Shown in pieces: positions 1 to 11,791 of a stretch of DNA of 64,000 nt; position 1 is the stretch's first letter; each line of letters starts with the position of its first letter. The notes under the pieces are model-generated. The model did not search any database. It was given only the letters and a program-made list of their open reading frames with translations, and had not been told where the DNA came from. Position numbers and translations under genes: made by a program. Source of the DNA: Anaeramoeba flamelloides. Taxonomy: Eukaryota; Metamonada; Anaeramoebidae. The DNA is taken from assembly GCA_027625915.1 (NCBI GenBank), contig JANTQA010000023.1:23126001-23190000 (forward strand), read 5' to 3'.

Positions 1-130
1 TATTTGAACCTAATCTATATAATTGGATTCTTGATAGATGTTACATTGGAACATTAAGAAAAAAAAGTACAGATTTTATTTGAAACCAGGGTTAGGTGTT
101 TGGACACTCATTGTTTTGATCTCTATAATA
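1..130 (+). repeat. Fb2 repeat, 3' end of a degenerate copy cut by the window edge
   Basis: The stretch matches the last third of the Fb2 copies at 26645 and 50449: a block reading gatgttacattggaaca, then an A-run with agtacagat, then a 3' end close to attgttttgatctctata. It is more diverged than those copies. Only the 3' end is inside the window. Confidence 0.6.
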
Positions 131-1418
131 CTAAAACGAAGCAGGAAGATGTTGAACTTTAAAAAAAGTCATAATTCATAAAAGAGATTTTTTCTTTTAT
201 TCTTGAATAACACAATTTTGTTTTCTTCAAACATCTATTTTGGTGTACCACTTCTTTTGATCGACAATAGTTTTATCCGTTTTTTTTACCCAAATCATAT
301 GTTAAATTGAACCTATTTCAAAAATTCTACTTTACAATTCTTCACAAACAAAACTATTACTTCTCACCAACTTATCGGAATATTTTAATTATTCAAGGTA
401 TTTCGATTTTTTTCCTCTATAAATCTTAATGAATTCTTTTTTTATTAGAGTTTTTGAACTTTACTTTTGTTTTAATAAAAATAAAAACTGTAGTAATTTA
501 TAATTTTTTTCTCAATTTCTCTCAGAACATACAAACAAAAATTGTCAAAATAAATTAATTAACTGTTTTTTCAACTTACTTTGGAGATCGATCATTCACA
601 AAGTAAATAGAGACAAACTGAAAATTCAACATTACAAATTCCTTTTTTATAGCTTTGAAAATACTTTGAGATCTTTACTAAAAATAATAATTTTTAATTG
701 AAATAACAGCTCAAAAGAAAAAGTATACACATCTTTTCACATAGTTTTGATCTATTGAGCACTTCAATAAATTCAATAAAATGTTTTAACTTTTAAATAT
801 ATTTTGGGTAAACTGTTTTTCAAGATTGAGAATCACAAATTAAGGAATGTGTTTTCAAAAAATTTTAGGGTTTGTTCAAATTCTTAAAATGTTCTTACTT
901 TGTATCGATTTAAAAAGTAAATTCTATTTTTACAAAATAAAAGAAAAAAATTTCTTTCAAGAATTAATAGTTAAAACGAAGCCTGATCAAACAAACCCCT
1001 AAATACGCCAAATATTTTGATTCAATAAGAGTGTCTTTTTATATGTCAAAATTTTTAGAACTGACTATAAATTTGATTTTTAATATCCAAACAAAGAAAA
1101 AGGTTCTCTTTTCAACTTTACTGACTTTTTTTTTAAATTATAATCTGGTATAACTCCAGATCATCGTTTCTATCTCTCATTAAAAAATTTAAAAATTATT
1201 GTACGTTTCCACCTCCAATAGTTTTCAACATTGAAAACAATATGAAATGTATTTTACAAATTTTAAGAAAAGAAACAATTATTTTTTTTCAGACTCTTAT
1301 TAAAGAAAAGTAATTACAAAAAGCCTGGTGTTCAATAACAACAGATCCCCATGGTTCAATCACATTTTTAAAAAAAGCCCTTACTATTTTTTCTTCTGTT
1401 TGAAAATCTCATTATGAA
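131..1418. other. Intergenic, no gene seen
   Basis: A+T-rich spacer with frequent stops in all frames and many T and A runs. I see no conserved protein segment, RNA gene or convincing repeat here. Confidence 0.6.
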
Positions 1419-1760
1419 CCCAGACAAATATACCTCAAGTTCAGAACAATTCCATTAGGAAAAAACTTGATGTTTTTAGGTAAATTTAAAGTGTGAATGG
1501 AATTTATTTTACAAAATTTTTAAAAATTTTTTTTTTTACCAAATATTTTATAAATTTATCTATTTTTTGAGGTAATTTTTCTAATTTGATCTTTCTTTTT
1601 TTGAATTTGGTTTTAAAAAATAGAACTTTATGAACCAATACCATTTTTACTGTTGGTTTACTGTTTGTTTCTATGATTGGTTAATGTTGAGGTATTCTTT
1701 AAAAATGAACAGGGATTTATTTTGAAAAATCGGATTCAACAATAACAATATGTTTCTTGA
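1419..1760 (-). repeat. Fb2 repeat, degenerate inverted copy
   Basis: Read on the minus strand, this segment follows the 5' half of Fb2: the block around accaatcatagaaac, then accaataccat complement, then the aatagaactttatgaaccaa region and the segment matching aaggatcaaattgaaaaatt. The outer ends are poorly preserved, so the boundaries are approximate. Confidence 0.5.
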
Positions 1761-2108
1761 AATAAGAAAGTTTAAATCTTGCGCAAAAAAAAAATCCCAA
1801 GTTGTTTTGTGCTAGGTGGTTAAATTGAGATATCAAAAATGTGGTTGACTGTCAGGATTTTTAATTTTTGTTTTTAAAAGTATACTTGGAAAATTTGGAT
1901 TTCTGCGAAAAAATTCAGGAAGCAAAAATTATACGTCAGTACCTTAGTCAGACTATAACCAACAAACAACTCCAAATAGTCTTATTTTATAAAAACTTTT
2001 CGATATTTATTTTTTTTCCAAACTTCCTTTTCAAAAGAACTTATTTTTTTCACTTGTATTTTTAAAAGTAATTCTATTATTTTCTTTTTTTGATTAACAA
2101 CAATAAAT

Positions 2109-4835
2109 ATGGAAATAGAAAGAATTGTATTTTTTATTGTAGCTGGCGTATCTGTTTTGTGTGAATTAACCCTATTTTACTTCTTTATGAAACGAAGAAA
2201 GATTCCACTAATCAACGTAATTAGCACTTCTTTTTCCACTAGAAATCTCAATTTTTTTTCTTTTTTTTCCAATTTGAATAAGGTTTTTCGAAAGCAACAC
2301 ACCCACGAGGAAATACTCAATAAATTCCTTCATGTTTATCTTTTTTTTTTATTACAAATTTTTTCTTCTAATTCTAAACCAAAAAAAATCAACAAATAAA
2401 AAATCAAACTCCTCGATCCAAAGGTACGATCCAAAACGCTGACTTCAATCTTTACTTTTGCAAACGTTAGCTTTTTCATTTTTGTAGGGTTTTTAGATTC
2501 CGAAGAATTGATTTTTTCTTGTTTTCCTACAATATCGGTTTCACTTTTTCATCAAACTTTTGCTTTCTGGGTATACATTGTACAATCATGGAGAATAAAC
2601 TTTATTTATTTAATGAACAAGTAAGATTCCAATTTTCTTTTCTTTTGGTGAAATTTTACAACTAACAATATTTTTTTTTCATTTTCCAAACAAAATTCAA
2701 AGTATAAATATTGTGTCTCTATTTTTAGAGTTTTCCGATTTATTGTTACTGTTAAGGGTTTGATGAAACAATCATCTAATCTGGTAAGGTAGAGTTTTTT
2801 GAAGTGACAAAATTTGTAACTTACAATTCAAAGAGCGTCTACCAGACACACCACACAGAAGTATTTTAAACTTTCTTTAGTTTTCTCATATTTTGAGAAT
2901 TTTTTAGGATCTGAAAATGCACTTCTGTTTAAAAGTCAAAATTAATCGGTGACAAACGAAAAATCAAAATAATAACCATCTACTGACACCAAAAATATCA
3001 AAATTTACCTCACTCTCAGAGCAGAATTGAAAATTTTCGATATTTAGTACAATCTTGGGTACAAAAGCGATTGTATATAAACTAAAGAATAAGCATCAAA
3101 AGAAATGTTTTTCAAAATTTTTATTTTCCTATTCTCAGAATATGTTAACCAATAGTTTGGTATGGAAATGCAAGATCAAAATAATTTAATCAAAAAGGAT
3201 TTGTTTTAATAAATCAATTAAGAGATAAAATTATAATATTATTTTTTTTTTAATTTCTCTTTATTTTTTCAAATATCAAATTTTATTACTTCAAATTCTG
3301 TCAAACAATACAATACATACAATATAAAATAATTCTAAGGGAGTTAAAATACGCTTAAAAAAAAATTATTTTTAAAAAAAAAAAAAAAAATCATTTTTTA
3401 ATAAAAATTCACAAATCAAAATAAAAAAATTAAAAAAATTACCAAAAAAACAAAAAATTAAAATAAAAAAAACAATTATCATAAATAAAAAATTAATAGA
3501 GAAAAATTAAAATCCATCAAAAGATTTATCAAAAATGTCAAAACTGATACCACCACTAGCACTAGCAGAGAAAGAAAGACAAATCCAAGATCTCTGGAAG
3601 GTAATGGGAGCAGTATTTTAAATTCCGCAGGTGAATCCCACTTCTGGGAAGGGATCATTGAAGAACAAGATGACGGGGAAGAAATTGACAAAAAATTTCA
3701 AAAAGTTGAAAAGAAATTTTACCAAAAAAGGATCCAAATCTCTGGCAAATATATGTTTTTGGCAATCTTTTTCCATATTTTATTGATGATTTTACTCCAA
3801 ATAGTTCTCCATCTGGAAGGTAAAATTAAAAAGAAACCAAATGGTGAATGTGCATATGGAAACTTATTTTTACCATTTATAATGGGTCTTTCCTTGACAC
3901 ATGTTGTTATATTTTCATATTATTTATTTAAAATCTGGAAAATCAAAGACAATTTCAAAATCCGTAATCAATTATATATGATCTTTTTAGCTTCAATTGT
4001 GTCAATAATGGTACTGGGCGGGAAAGGGCATTTTGAGAGAACACTGATGTGGCAATGGCCCCTTGTCTTTGTACTTACTGTGCAATATTTAATAGATTTG
4101 GGTTACCCTCTATGGCTATCCAGAAAATCATATTATTCAAACAAAGAATTACACAAAAATTTAGATAATGAAAATACAATAGAAAAATTTAAACACATTT
4201 TAACAGATAAAAACAAATCCAAATATTTTTTAAAATTTTTACAATTGGATTATTCAATTGAAAATCTATTGTTTTACCAAGCAGTCACAAGTTTTGAAAA
4301 AATCAATCCAAAAAAAAAATCAAAAAAAAAAAAATATTGCCAACAAATAATTAAAAATTTTGTACAAGTTAATGCTAGACTTGAAGTAAATTTGTCCCAT
4401 TCAATCAGAAATAACACAATTGAATTAGCTCAAAAAGACCCGACAAACTCATCATGCTTTGAAGAAGCAAAAAAAAAAATCTTTTTTTTAATGTATTCTG
4501 GTAGTTATCCCACTTTTATAGATTCCAAACAATATTATGAAATGATGATCGAATTAGACCAAATCAACATTGAAATTGGAGGAGAAAAGGATATACAATT
4601 AGATGACTTAGAAGGCGATGATGAGGACAAGGGGGGTGATGATGATCAAAATAAAAATCAATCAGATAATGATATGAAGAAAGAATCTGAAATAGAAACT
4701 AAAAATGAAAAAGAAATCAACAATGGAGATGACGAAGAAGATCATAACCAAAAACAATCAAAATCTTCTTCAGAAAGCGTAGATGAAAATGAAACTAGTT
4801 CCGAAACATCAAATTCGGAATCTAATTCAGATTAA
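2109..4835 (+). CDS. 7TM receptor-like protein with C-terminal RGS domain (copy A)
   Basis: Spliced gene for a GPCR-like protein joined to an RGS domain, as in plant AtRGS1. RGS domains speed GTP hydrolysis by G-alpha, so a plasma-membrane G-protein regulator is inferred. Exon 1 is 2109-2216 (TM1, ending FMKRRKIPLIN) and exon 2 is 2424-2620 (TM2 and TM3, from VRSKTLTS to IYLMN). Both match copy B in length and phase (108 and 197 nt). Exon 3 is tentatively 2729-2783 (VFRFIVTVKGLMKQ). The last exon starts near 3500, where identity to copy B begins just after TTAATAG. It carries TM4-TM7, the RGS core (from KFKHILTDKNKSKYF through ENLLFYQAV to YPTFIDSKQYYEMM) and an acidic Ser/Glu/Asp tail. The phase between exons 3 and 4 is unresolved: either a weak GTTTGA donor is used or a small exon is missed. 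Start chosen at the ATG before TM1. Confidence 0.82.
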
Positions 4836-5319
4836 GATTAATATTTTAATTAATTTGTTATTTTAAACCATATTTTTTGTATTTTTATTTTTTTTTTTGT
4901 TTAATTATTTTGAATAATAAAATTAACAAATATCTTAAAATATTTTTTTAATTAAAAATAATTCAAACAAACAAATTATTAAGACTATTTATTAATAATT
5001 TTATTTACTTTTTTTTTTATTTTATTATATCTTATTTGAGATTTAATTTTGGTCTTTAGTTTAAAAATTTTCAATTAATTTTCTTTTTACATATTTTAAT
5101 TATTGAATCTTTTGAAAACCAATATTAGTTTTAGAATAATAATAACAACAATAAATGATAGAAAATAAATAAAAAAAAAAAAAAAAGAAGGTAATAGACT
5201 AAATTCGAAAATTTTGGACACAGTTTAAACAGATGAAAGTGTAACAAGACGATGCTTGACACATGATTTGAAAATGATTTTGATTTTACAAATTATTTCA
5301 TTTTTTATCTTTTCTGTTT
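4836..5319. other. 3' flank of copy A, no gene seen
   Basis: A+T-rich flank beginning with sequence shared with the 3' flank of copy B (atattttaattaattt right after the stop). The homology therefore runs a short way past the coding region. Nothing else is recognisable. Confidence 0.5.
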
Positions 5320-5521
5320 TACAGTTAGTTCCACTTTTAAGACCCAAAATTTGAAGAAAATTTATCGAATAGAAAAATCCCAAATTAAAGCACATTTTTG
5401 GGAATTGTTTTGTATATGAATTTATTTTCCTAGAATTTGAATTTTGTACCTTAATTTAAGATTTTTTTTTGTGAAAAAAATTTATTTCAAAGTTGCTGTC
5501 TTAAAAGTGGAACTGGCTGTA
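5320..5521. repeat. Fb1 MITE copy 1 (old)
   Basis: Foldback with ends tacagttagttccactttta and ttaaaagtggaactggctgta. The arms are recognisable, but the internal aaggcacaaa boxes are eroded, so this is one of the older copies. Confidence 0.7.
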
Positions 5522-7410
5522 TTTTCATTTCCGATTTTCAGTTTGGTAATATGTAACTTTTAATTGGTGATTTTTTTTTTTTCAATGGTTGATTTAGAAG
5601 GTTAATGCTGAGTTTGTTAAAGAGAAAAATCACATAATTTTGCAATAATTAGTATCTAATATTTTGATAGAAAGATAACCGTTGATAAAATTTCAACTGA
5701 TTTAACAATAAATGTTTTTCATCAGCTTGTTACATGATTATGAACAAATCACTTTTGATTTTTTAGTTTTATGTTTTTTTCTTTTTATTGTATAAAAAAT
5801 GATCTGGTCTTAAAATATTGATACTTATTTCTTGATGCGTGGTTTAATATTACGCTTGGAGAAATAAAAAAAAATAAAAAAAAAAAAAATTACCTATTTT
5901 TGATTTGGACTGTGTACAATTTTTTGGAAGGTTTCGATTTGAATCTTGTATCAAAGTGCAATTCTTTGATGTTTCAAATTTATATATATAGAAAAATCTA
6001 ATAGAATCCATAATATCACAATACACAGAAAAAATAGTTAAATATTGATTCAAAAGTTATGTTTTTAAAAATTACTCTAAAAAACAAGAAAAATCAAATA
6101 GAAATACATTATTTTCGATTAAAACAATTGATTTTCCAGATTAAAAAAGAATATTTTGAGATAAAACAACACTTTTTTTAAAAAATTGTTAAATTTCTGA
6201 AAAAGCCTATATTTCTGGAAAAATAATACAAATTACTGAAAATCAACCCAGCTTTGGATTATATATATATATATTTCTACTCTAAAAATCAATTATTAAA
6301 TTTTAATATATGCTTATTTTATTTTCTTTCTTAAAGTTAAGATGCAAATCTTATAAGTTTGAAGAAAAAAAAACAATTCAAAATTATTTAAGAATAATTT
6401 TTTTATTTGTAACATCAACATTTTTTATATAATTAACAATTAGAATTATTGAAATTATTGATATATTAAATTTTTTTAACTCTATTATTTTTAAAATAAT
6501 CCGTAAATCTCAAAAAATAATTATTTTAAATATAATTATTAAATAAAAATTTATTAAAATATTGATCAAGGTAAAGAACTTGGTATATTCCAAGGGGGGA
6601 ACTGTATCACTTATCAAATTTGTTCAAATTTTATGTTTTTATATTATTAAAAAGAATATGATAAATAGAAAATTACCAAATGTTTGTAAATGATTCACTT
6701 TCAAGAATAAACGCGAAAGAATTTTTATTAAATGAAAAATTAATTGTAATGGATAAAAAAAAAATCGATTTGTATCAAAACCTTATCAAGAGGGAAAAGA
6801 AATTCTAATAAATTTATCATTTTTGATTTATCAAATTAAATACTTTGATAAAATTTCACATTAGATAGAGTCTAAAAAGAAAGAAAGAACCTTATAAAAA
6901 TTAATAATATTAATTTCATTAACACATGTTTAGAAAAAAAATGTTATTTAAATAATTTATTGCAAGCAAATTGAGAAATGGCGGGGGGGGGATATTTAAT
7001 AATAAAATAATAGATTCAAATTGTTTAAATTCTTTGATTAAGATACAAATTACCTATTATCCAAGATAAACTGAAATATATCGGTAAATGTTACCAAGAA
7101 ACCATTTCAATAGAAAATAAAATGCATTTTTTAAGAAAAGGAAAATTAAATTCAATAAAAATAGTCAATAATTTATCTCTATCTTATTTAAAAAAATCCA
7201 TAAATTTAAATTAATAATTAAAAATAAAATTAATTAGAATTCAGAATATTTAAATCTCCTTAAAAAAGAAGTTTAGAATAATGATTAAATGATTTATTAG
7301 ATTATTGAATTATACTATTTGGGTGGGTATCTATAATCTTTAATAAAACATAAAAATCTTTATTTATCAATTTGAAAATTGAATAATCTATTATTCAATA
7401 ATATTTCTAA
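5522..7410. other. Intergenic, no gene seen
   Basis: A+T-rich with T-runs, a short (TA)n near 6258-6274 and a G9 run at 6983-6991. No coding segment with non-random composition was found. Confidence 0.6.
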
Positions 7411-7611
7411 TACAGCAAGTTCCACTTTTAAGGCACAAACTTTTAACGAAATTTAAGGCACAAAAAAATTCCAATTTAAGGGACAAAATTGAGATTCTAG
7501 TAAAATAAATTGTAAAAAAAAAAATTATAAATTTTGTGTTCTTATTTTTAGTTTTTTTTTGTGCCTTAAATTATGTTGAAAGTTTGTGTCTTAATAGTGA
7601 AACTGACTGTA
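7411..7611. repeat. Fb1 MITE copy 2
   Basis: TA-flanked foldback with left end tacagcaagttccacttt and right end gtgaaactgactgta. All three aaggcacaaa-type boxes of the left arm can be traced, with some change. Confidence 0.8.
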
Positions 7612-9040
7612 AAGTTATTGGGGGTAATTTGAACCATATAAACCTTTATAATTTACAAACAATTACAAAGTGATTTGGTTATAATCACGATATATTGGAA
7701 CATATACCCCTTAATTTTTAATCAGTATGGTGCAAATAATTTTTTGAAATGGAAGAAAAATTATTTATTTTTATTCAGGCTTAATAAAAAATGAAAAAAA
7801 AAAAAAAAAAACAATCAACTTGTGATATATAAATAATCACCAATAATCAAAAATGAAGAAAATTGGACTTTTTCAAAAAATGTAACAAATACCTAAACTC
7901 TAATATCAATTTTAATGTTTAAGAATAATTATTTTGAAAAAAATTGTTATTTGTGACGTGTTGATCTTTTGCGTTAATTGAAATCTAAAAGATTTTTTTT
8001 TTTTTTTTCCTGAAAGAATCTTAATAAAACCTTTTTTTTTTGTCAAATATTGGGTGTTATTAAAACACTATACTTACGATTAAATCAAATGATAATCCTT
8101 TTTTTATTAAATTATTTCAATTGGAAAAAATTAGATTTCTTTAAACATTTGGAAATATAAAATTAGAAATAATTATTTTTTTATTAATCGAAAATTCATC
8201 AATGAGATTCACGTTTGATTTTTTTTTTGTTAATAATGGATTTTTTCTCAAATGATATACTCTATAAAATTTTTTTTATTTTATTTTTATCACCAAAAAG
8301 AAGTATAATTTCAGAATACCATTATTCAGTAAACCACTCCTTGGGTATTAAATCAAACCACCTTAAGGGTCTAGTCATTTACCGTGAATATGCACCATAC
8401 CCAAGGGGTGACACGAGACCAAAAAGGGTATTGCGAAATAGTCTTTCTTTTGGTTGACAAAATTCAATAAACAAAAAAAAAATTCATTGGGATCATCTTT
8501 GAAAAAAAAATTAACGAAGAAAAAGAGTTCTTCAAAAAATCAAAATTTAAAAAAAAAAAAATTCATCTTTTCTCATTTTCTATTTCCAAATGAGTAAATT
8601 TCTTTAATTTAAAACAAATTGCTTTTTTGAATTTCGCAATCAATTTAATTCAATTTAATCTGATTTGTGGTTATTTTGTAACCCTCTAAATTTAACCAAG
8701 TAAGGATTAGGTAAAATTCAATCGATAAAAATATTTCATTTGAAAAATGAAAAAAAAGAAAAAAAAAATCACCGAGATCTCAAAAAGCGCCACAGAGCGA
8801 CACTTCAAAACTGACATAATTGTTTTCAAAATTATAATTCACAACGATTCTAATTAGAAATTGAGTGTCACTCTTTGGAGCTTTTTTCTAAAAATGTCCT
8901 CATTTTTGGTTGTTGTATTTTGGAGATCGATCATACACCAAAGGTTGGTTGGTTTTTGATTGGTGTTAGGTACTCATAAAAATTACTAAAAAGTTTTTTT
9001 CGATTTCAGAATAAAAAATTTCACCGAAATGATTCGACCC
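7612..9040. other. Intergenic with a less A+T-rich patch at about 8330-8450
   Basis: Mostly featureless A+T-rich DNA. At 8339-8406 an inverted pair (ccttgggtat and ataccaagg-like catacccaagg) encloses a GC-richer stretch. An 80-codon reading frame crosses it but resembles no family I know and begins in a T-run, so I do not call a gene. Confidence 0.4.
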
Positions 9041-9592
9041 TTAAGTATTAAAATCCCGAAAATTTGAAAAAAGATTATCTTGTATAGGTAATGGTGAATT
9101 ATTAATTTGGTTCTTAGCTCATCAATCTTGTGTTTGATTTTTGTTTTAATTTTGGTTCAAAATGACAATTTTTGGCTATTTTTTTTTTTTATTTCCAACA
9201 TTTTAATTGAAGAGTGTAAGGATAATAGCTTGGTAGGTATTGTAGAATCGAATTGAATTTTTACAGGTAAATTGAAATATTAATTTCTCTTTTTATTTAA
9301 TTAACTAAATGTAAAAATAATATTTTTTAAAAGCACCCCAAATAAAACGAAAATATAATTAAAAATTTCAATTACTACAAATCAAAAAATTAATTTTTAA
9401 ATAGCTTCAGATTTCTTCTTCTGAGACTCTTCAATTCAGATTTCAAAAAAAAATTATCAAAAACTGTCTTTTTGAAATAGTATTAAAACCAAGACCTAGT
9501 CCAAGAATGATAATCTAATAACCAAATTAACAAGTCACCATACCTGATACAAGATAAATTCTATTCAAATTTCAGGACATGTAATCCTTAAG
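9041..9592. repeat. Fb4 foldback element, copy 1
   Basis: Long imperfect inverted repeat with arms of about 200 bp. The left arm holds gaaaatttgaaaaaagatta, then ggttcttagctcatcaatct, then gaagagtgtaagg. The right arm holds the same blocks in reverse (actcttcaattcagatttc, then ctattcaaatttcagg). The tips are ttaag-like on both sides. No protein is encoded, and copy 2 lies at 13485. Confidence 0.75.
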
Positions 9593-10566
9593 TGAATAGA
9601 ACTACTATGATTTTCCAATTAAAAACGAAAATTTTTAGTTCAAATTCACCCTAAAATATTTTTCTCTGATTAATTAGTTGAAGAAATTCCGAAAGATCTT
9701 TACAACTTCGTTTCAAAATGATATTTTTAGACATTTAATGAAACAAATTTGTGAACTCTATGACACAATTTTTACTTTGCTAATTTGGTTGTAACAGCGA
9801 AAATTAATATACATTTTGGAAATTGCAATAAAAATTTTCTTTTATCTATTGGAAAATAACTCTCGTAAAAAAAAAATTTCATTTTTTTTTGTGGAAAATA
9901 CTTTAAAACCTAAACATTTAATTATGAAAATCCAAAATCAAAAGACGAGAAATTGTACAATTGAAATAATATGAACAAATTCAAAAGATCAAAAATGATG
10001 GGAAGGGAAAAATATGATTATAAAAGAAAATTAATCACAAAAACTAGAAAGTATTTTTCAATTATTGATTCTAAATTGTTTAAAAGCGCAGATTTTGCAA
10101 TTTTGGATATTCTTAAAAACGAATTAATTAAACCGGTTGTCTAAGGTTTACAGGAAGTTATATTTTTGTTAAATAATCTTTTTTAACTATTTTTCTCAAA
10201 TACTCAACAATTTTTAGTTTTTGTCATTGACAAACAAATTGATAAAAAATAAATAAAAGAAGAAATAACTTGTCCTTCAAAGAATAATTCATTAAATTAT
10301 TTTTAACCAAACCAACAAATACATTGAAGATCTTTGACTATGTATTGAAATCTATTTGGAGTTGAGGTGAACATGAAAATTGCGAATTATTTCAACAAAT
10401 TTGTAATGAGCCATCTATTATATAAAAACTCAACCCTTACCAAAAGATAGTATTCCAAAAAACTGATCTTATGTTGAGTCATCGATAATTTTATATGTAA
10501 TCTGTGAGTTTGTTCTTTTTTGGTTTGTTTTTTAGTTATAAATTATTTAAACTTTTTTTTTTAAAA
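9593..10566. other. Intergenic; weak Fb5-like trace
   Basis: No gene. Near 10440-10470 the run ccaaaagatagtatt followed by aaaaaactg resembles Fb5 (42434 and 61526), so a badly worn copy may lie about 10260-10500. The boundaries cannot be set. Confidence 0.35.
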
Positions 10567-10785
10567 ATGTTGAATTTTATTGGTGTCGAATTTGAAATTT
10601 TTTGTGAGTTAACAATCAACGATCTGGAGAAAAAAAAAAACGACATTTTTAAAAAAACATCGAGTAACCTTTCAGTTAAATTTGTATTCACTCAAATGAC
10701 GATCAACCTGCCCTCTAATCAGAAGTCCACCTTTAACTGCTTTATTTTCTTTTCAAAATCACTTCATACACTTTTTAAAATATAA
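10567..10785 (+). CDS. Short open reading frame, doubtful
   Basis: A 72-codon frame reading from MLNFIGVEFEIFCELT to FSKSLHTLFKI. Its composition is less T/K-skewed than chance frames here, so it could be an exon remnant. No domain, signal peptide or neighbour supports it, and I recognise no family. It lies about 1 kb upstream of the second 7TM-RGS gene on the same strand, but nothing links the two. Confidence 0.12.
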   Translation: MLNFIGVEFEIFCELTINDLEKKKNDIFKKTSSNLSVKFVFTQMTINLPSNQKSTFNCFIFFSKSLHTLFKI

Positions 10786-11791
10786 AACACAATTGAAGAT
10801 TATATTTTCATTACAAAAACTATACTGAACAAAATAAATTTTCTCTAATTATTTGGTGAAAAACTTCTTTTCCTCCTTAAGTTGTCAGCAAAATTTTGTA
10901 GAATTGAGACTTTTTTTTAACAGTTTTACTCTTTGTTTTTTTGTAAATGGTGGAAAAGGAAAATTAAAGTTTTCGAGAAATTAAATCCCAGAAATTGTTG
11001 GGTTTAGAACTTCTTTTGGGATCCGTATAGAATTTTCGATTTTTAAAAAAAATAGAATAAATTATTATTTTTAACTTTGATTTTTTATTGTCAAACTAAC
11101 TTGAATTAGAGTCTTGTTTTCAAAACAGCTTGATTTTTGGATTGTTAAAAAATTACAATTCAAAATTGAAGATTAGAAAACAGTTTTCAGCAAGTTACTT
11201 TTTTCGTCTAACTTGATTACTTTAAATCTCAAAAGTTGAAAGTTCCATAGTCAGTAGAAACTTGATCAATTTTACAAGTTTAGAATTCTAAAGGAAGAAA
11301 TAAGTAAACTAAATTCAATAGTTTTCAAATTTTTCCAACTTTCTTTTTGTAAAGGATAGCAATTCGAACACTTGATGATATTAGCCAAGGTATTTTTCAA
11401 AAATCAAGGGTGCCCAAACTTAAGACTAATTACCAAGACAGCGTCAATTGTGGTCAGCCACAACAACAACCTAAACAAATCAACTTTTTTAAAAAGATTT
11501 TTTAGAAAAAAAACTGATCGATTGTCAGGTTAAAAACAGAAAATAATAAGCAAATAGGGAAAAAACTTTTATTGTTAATATATTAAAAGCAAACAAAATC
11601 AATTACGGATACTTTCGGTTACCAATCAAGCTAGACATACAACACAAACAAATTATGGGAAATCTTTTCTACTTCCCAAATAAAAGATTTTCAAAAACAT
11701 ATTTTTTTTGCTTAACTCCTTACCTTTAAAAATTTTCTTTCAAAATATTTTATTATATTTTATTTTCTTCTGAGCGACACAAGACCTAAAG
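10786..11791. other. Upstream flank of copy B, no gene seen
   Basis: A+T-rich spacer ahead of the second 7TM-RGS gene. The last part (about 11755-11791, tattttcttctgagcgacac and following) should contain its 5' leader. I see no clear TATA element that stands out from the background. Confidence 0.4.

Noticed and set aside
2109-2399. Unspliced 96-codon frame as a complete gene
   Set aside because: Only the first 36 codons match the paralogue; the rest is intron read-through with Phe/Asn-rich composition.
8330-8450. tRNA or other RNA gene in the GC-richer patch
   Set aside because: The inverted pair does not give a cloverleaf and no TTCRA-type T-loop was found.
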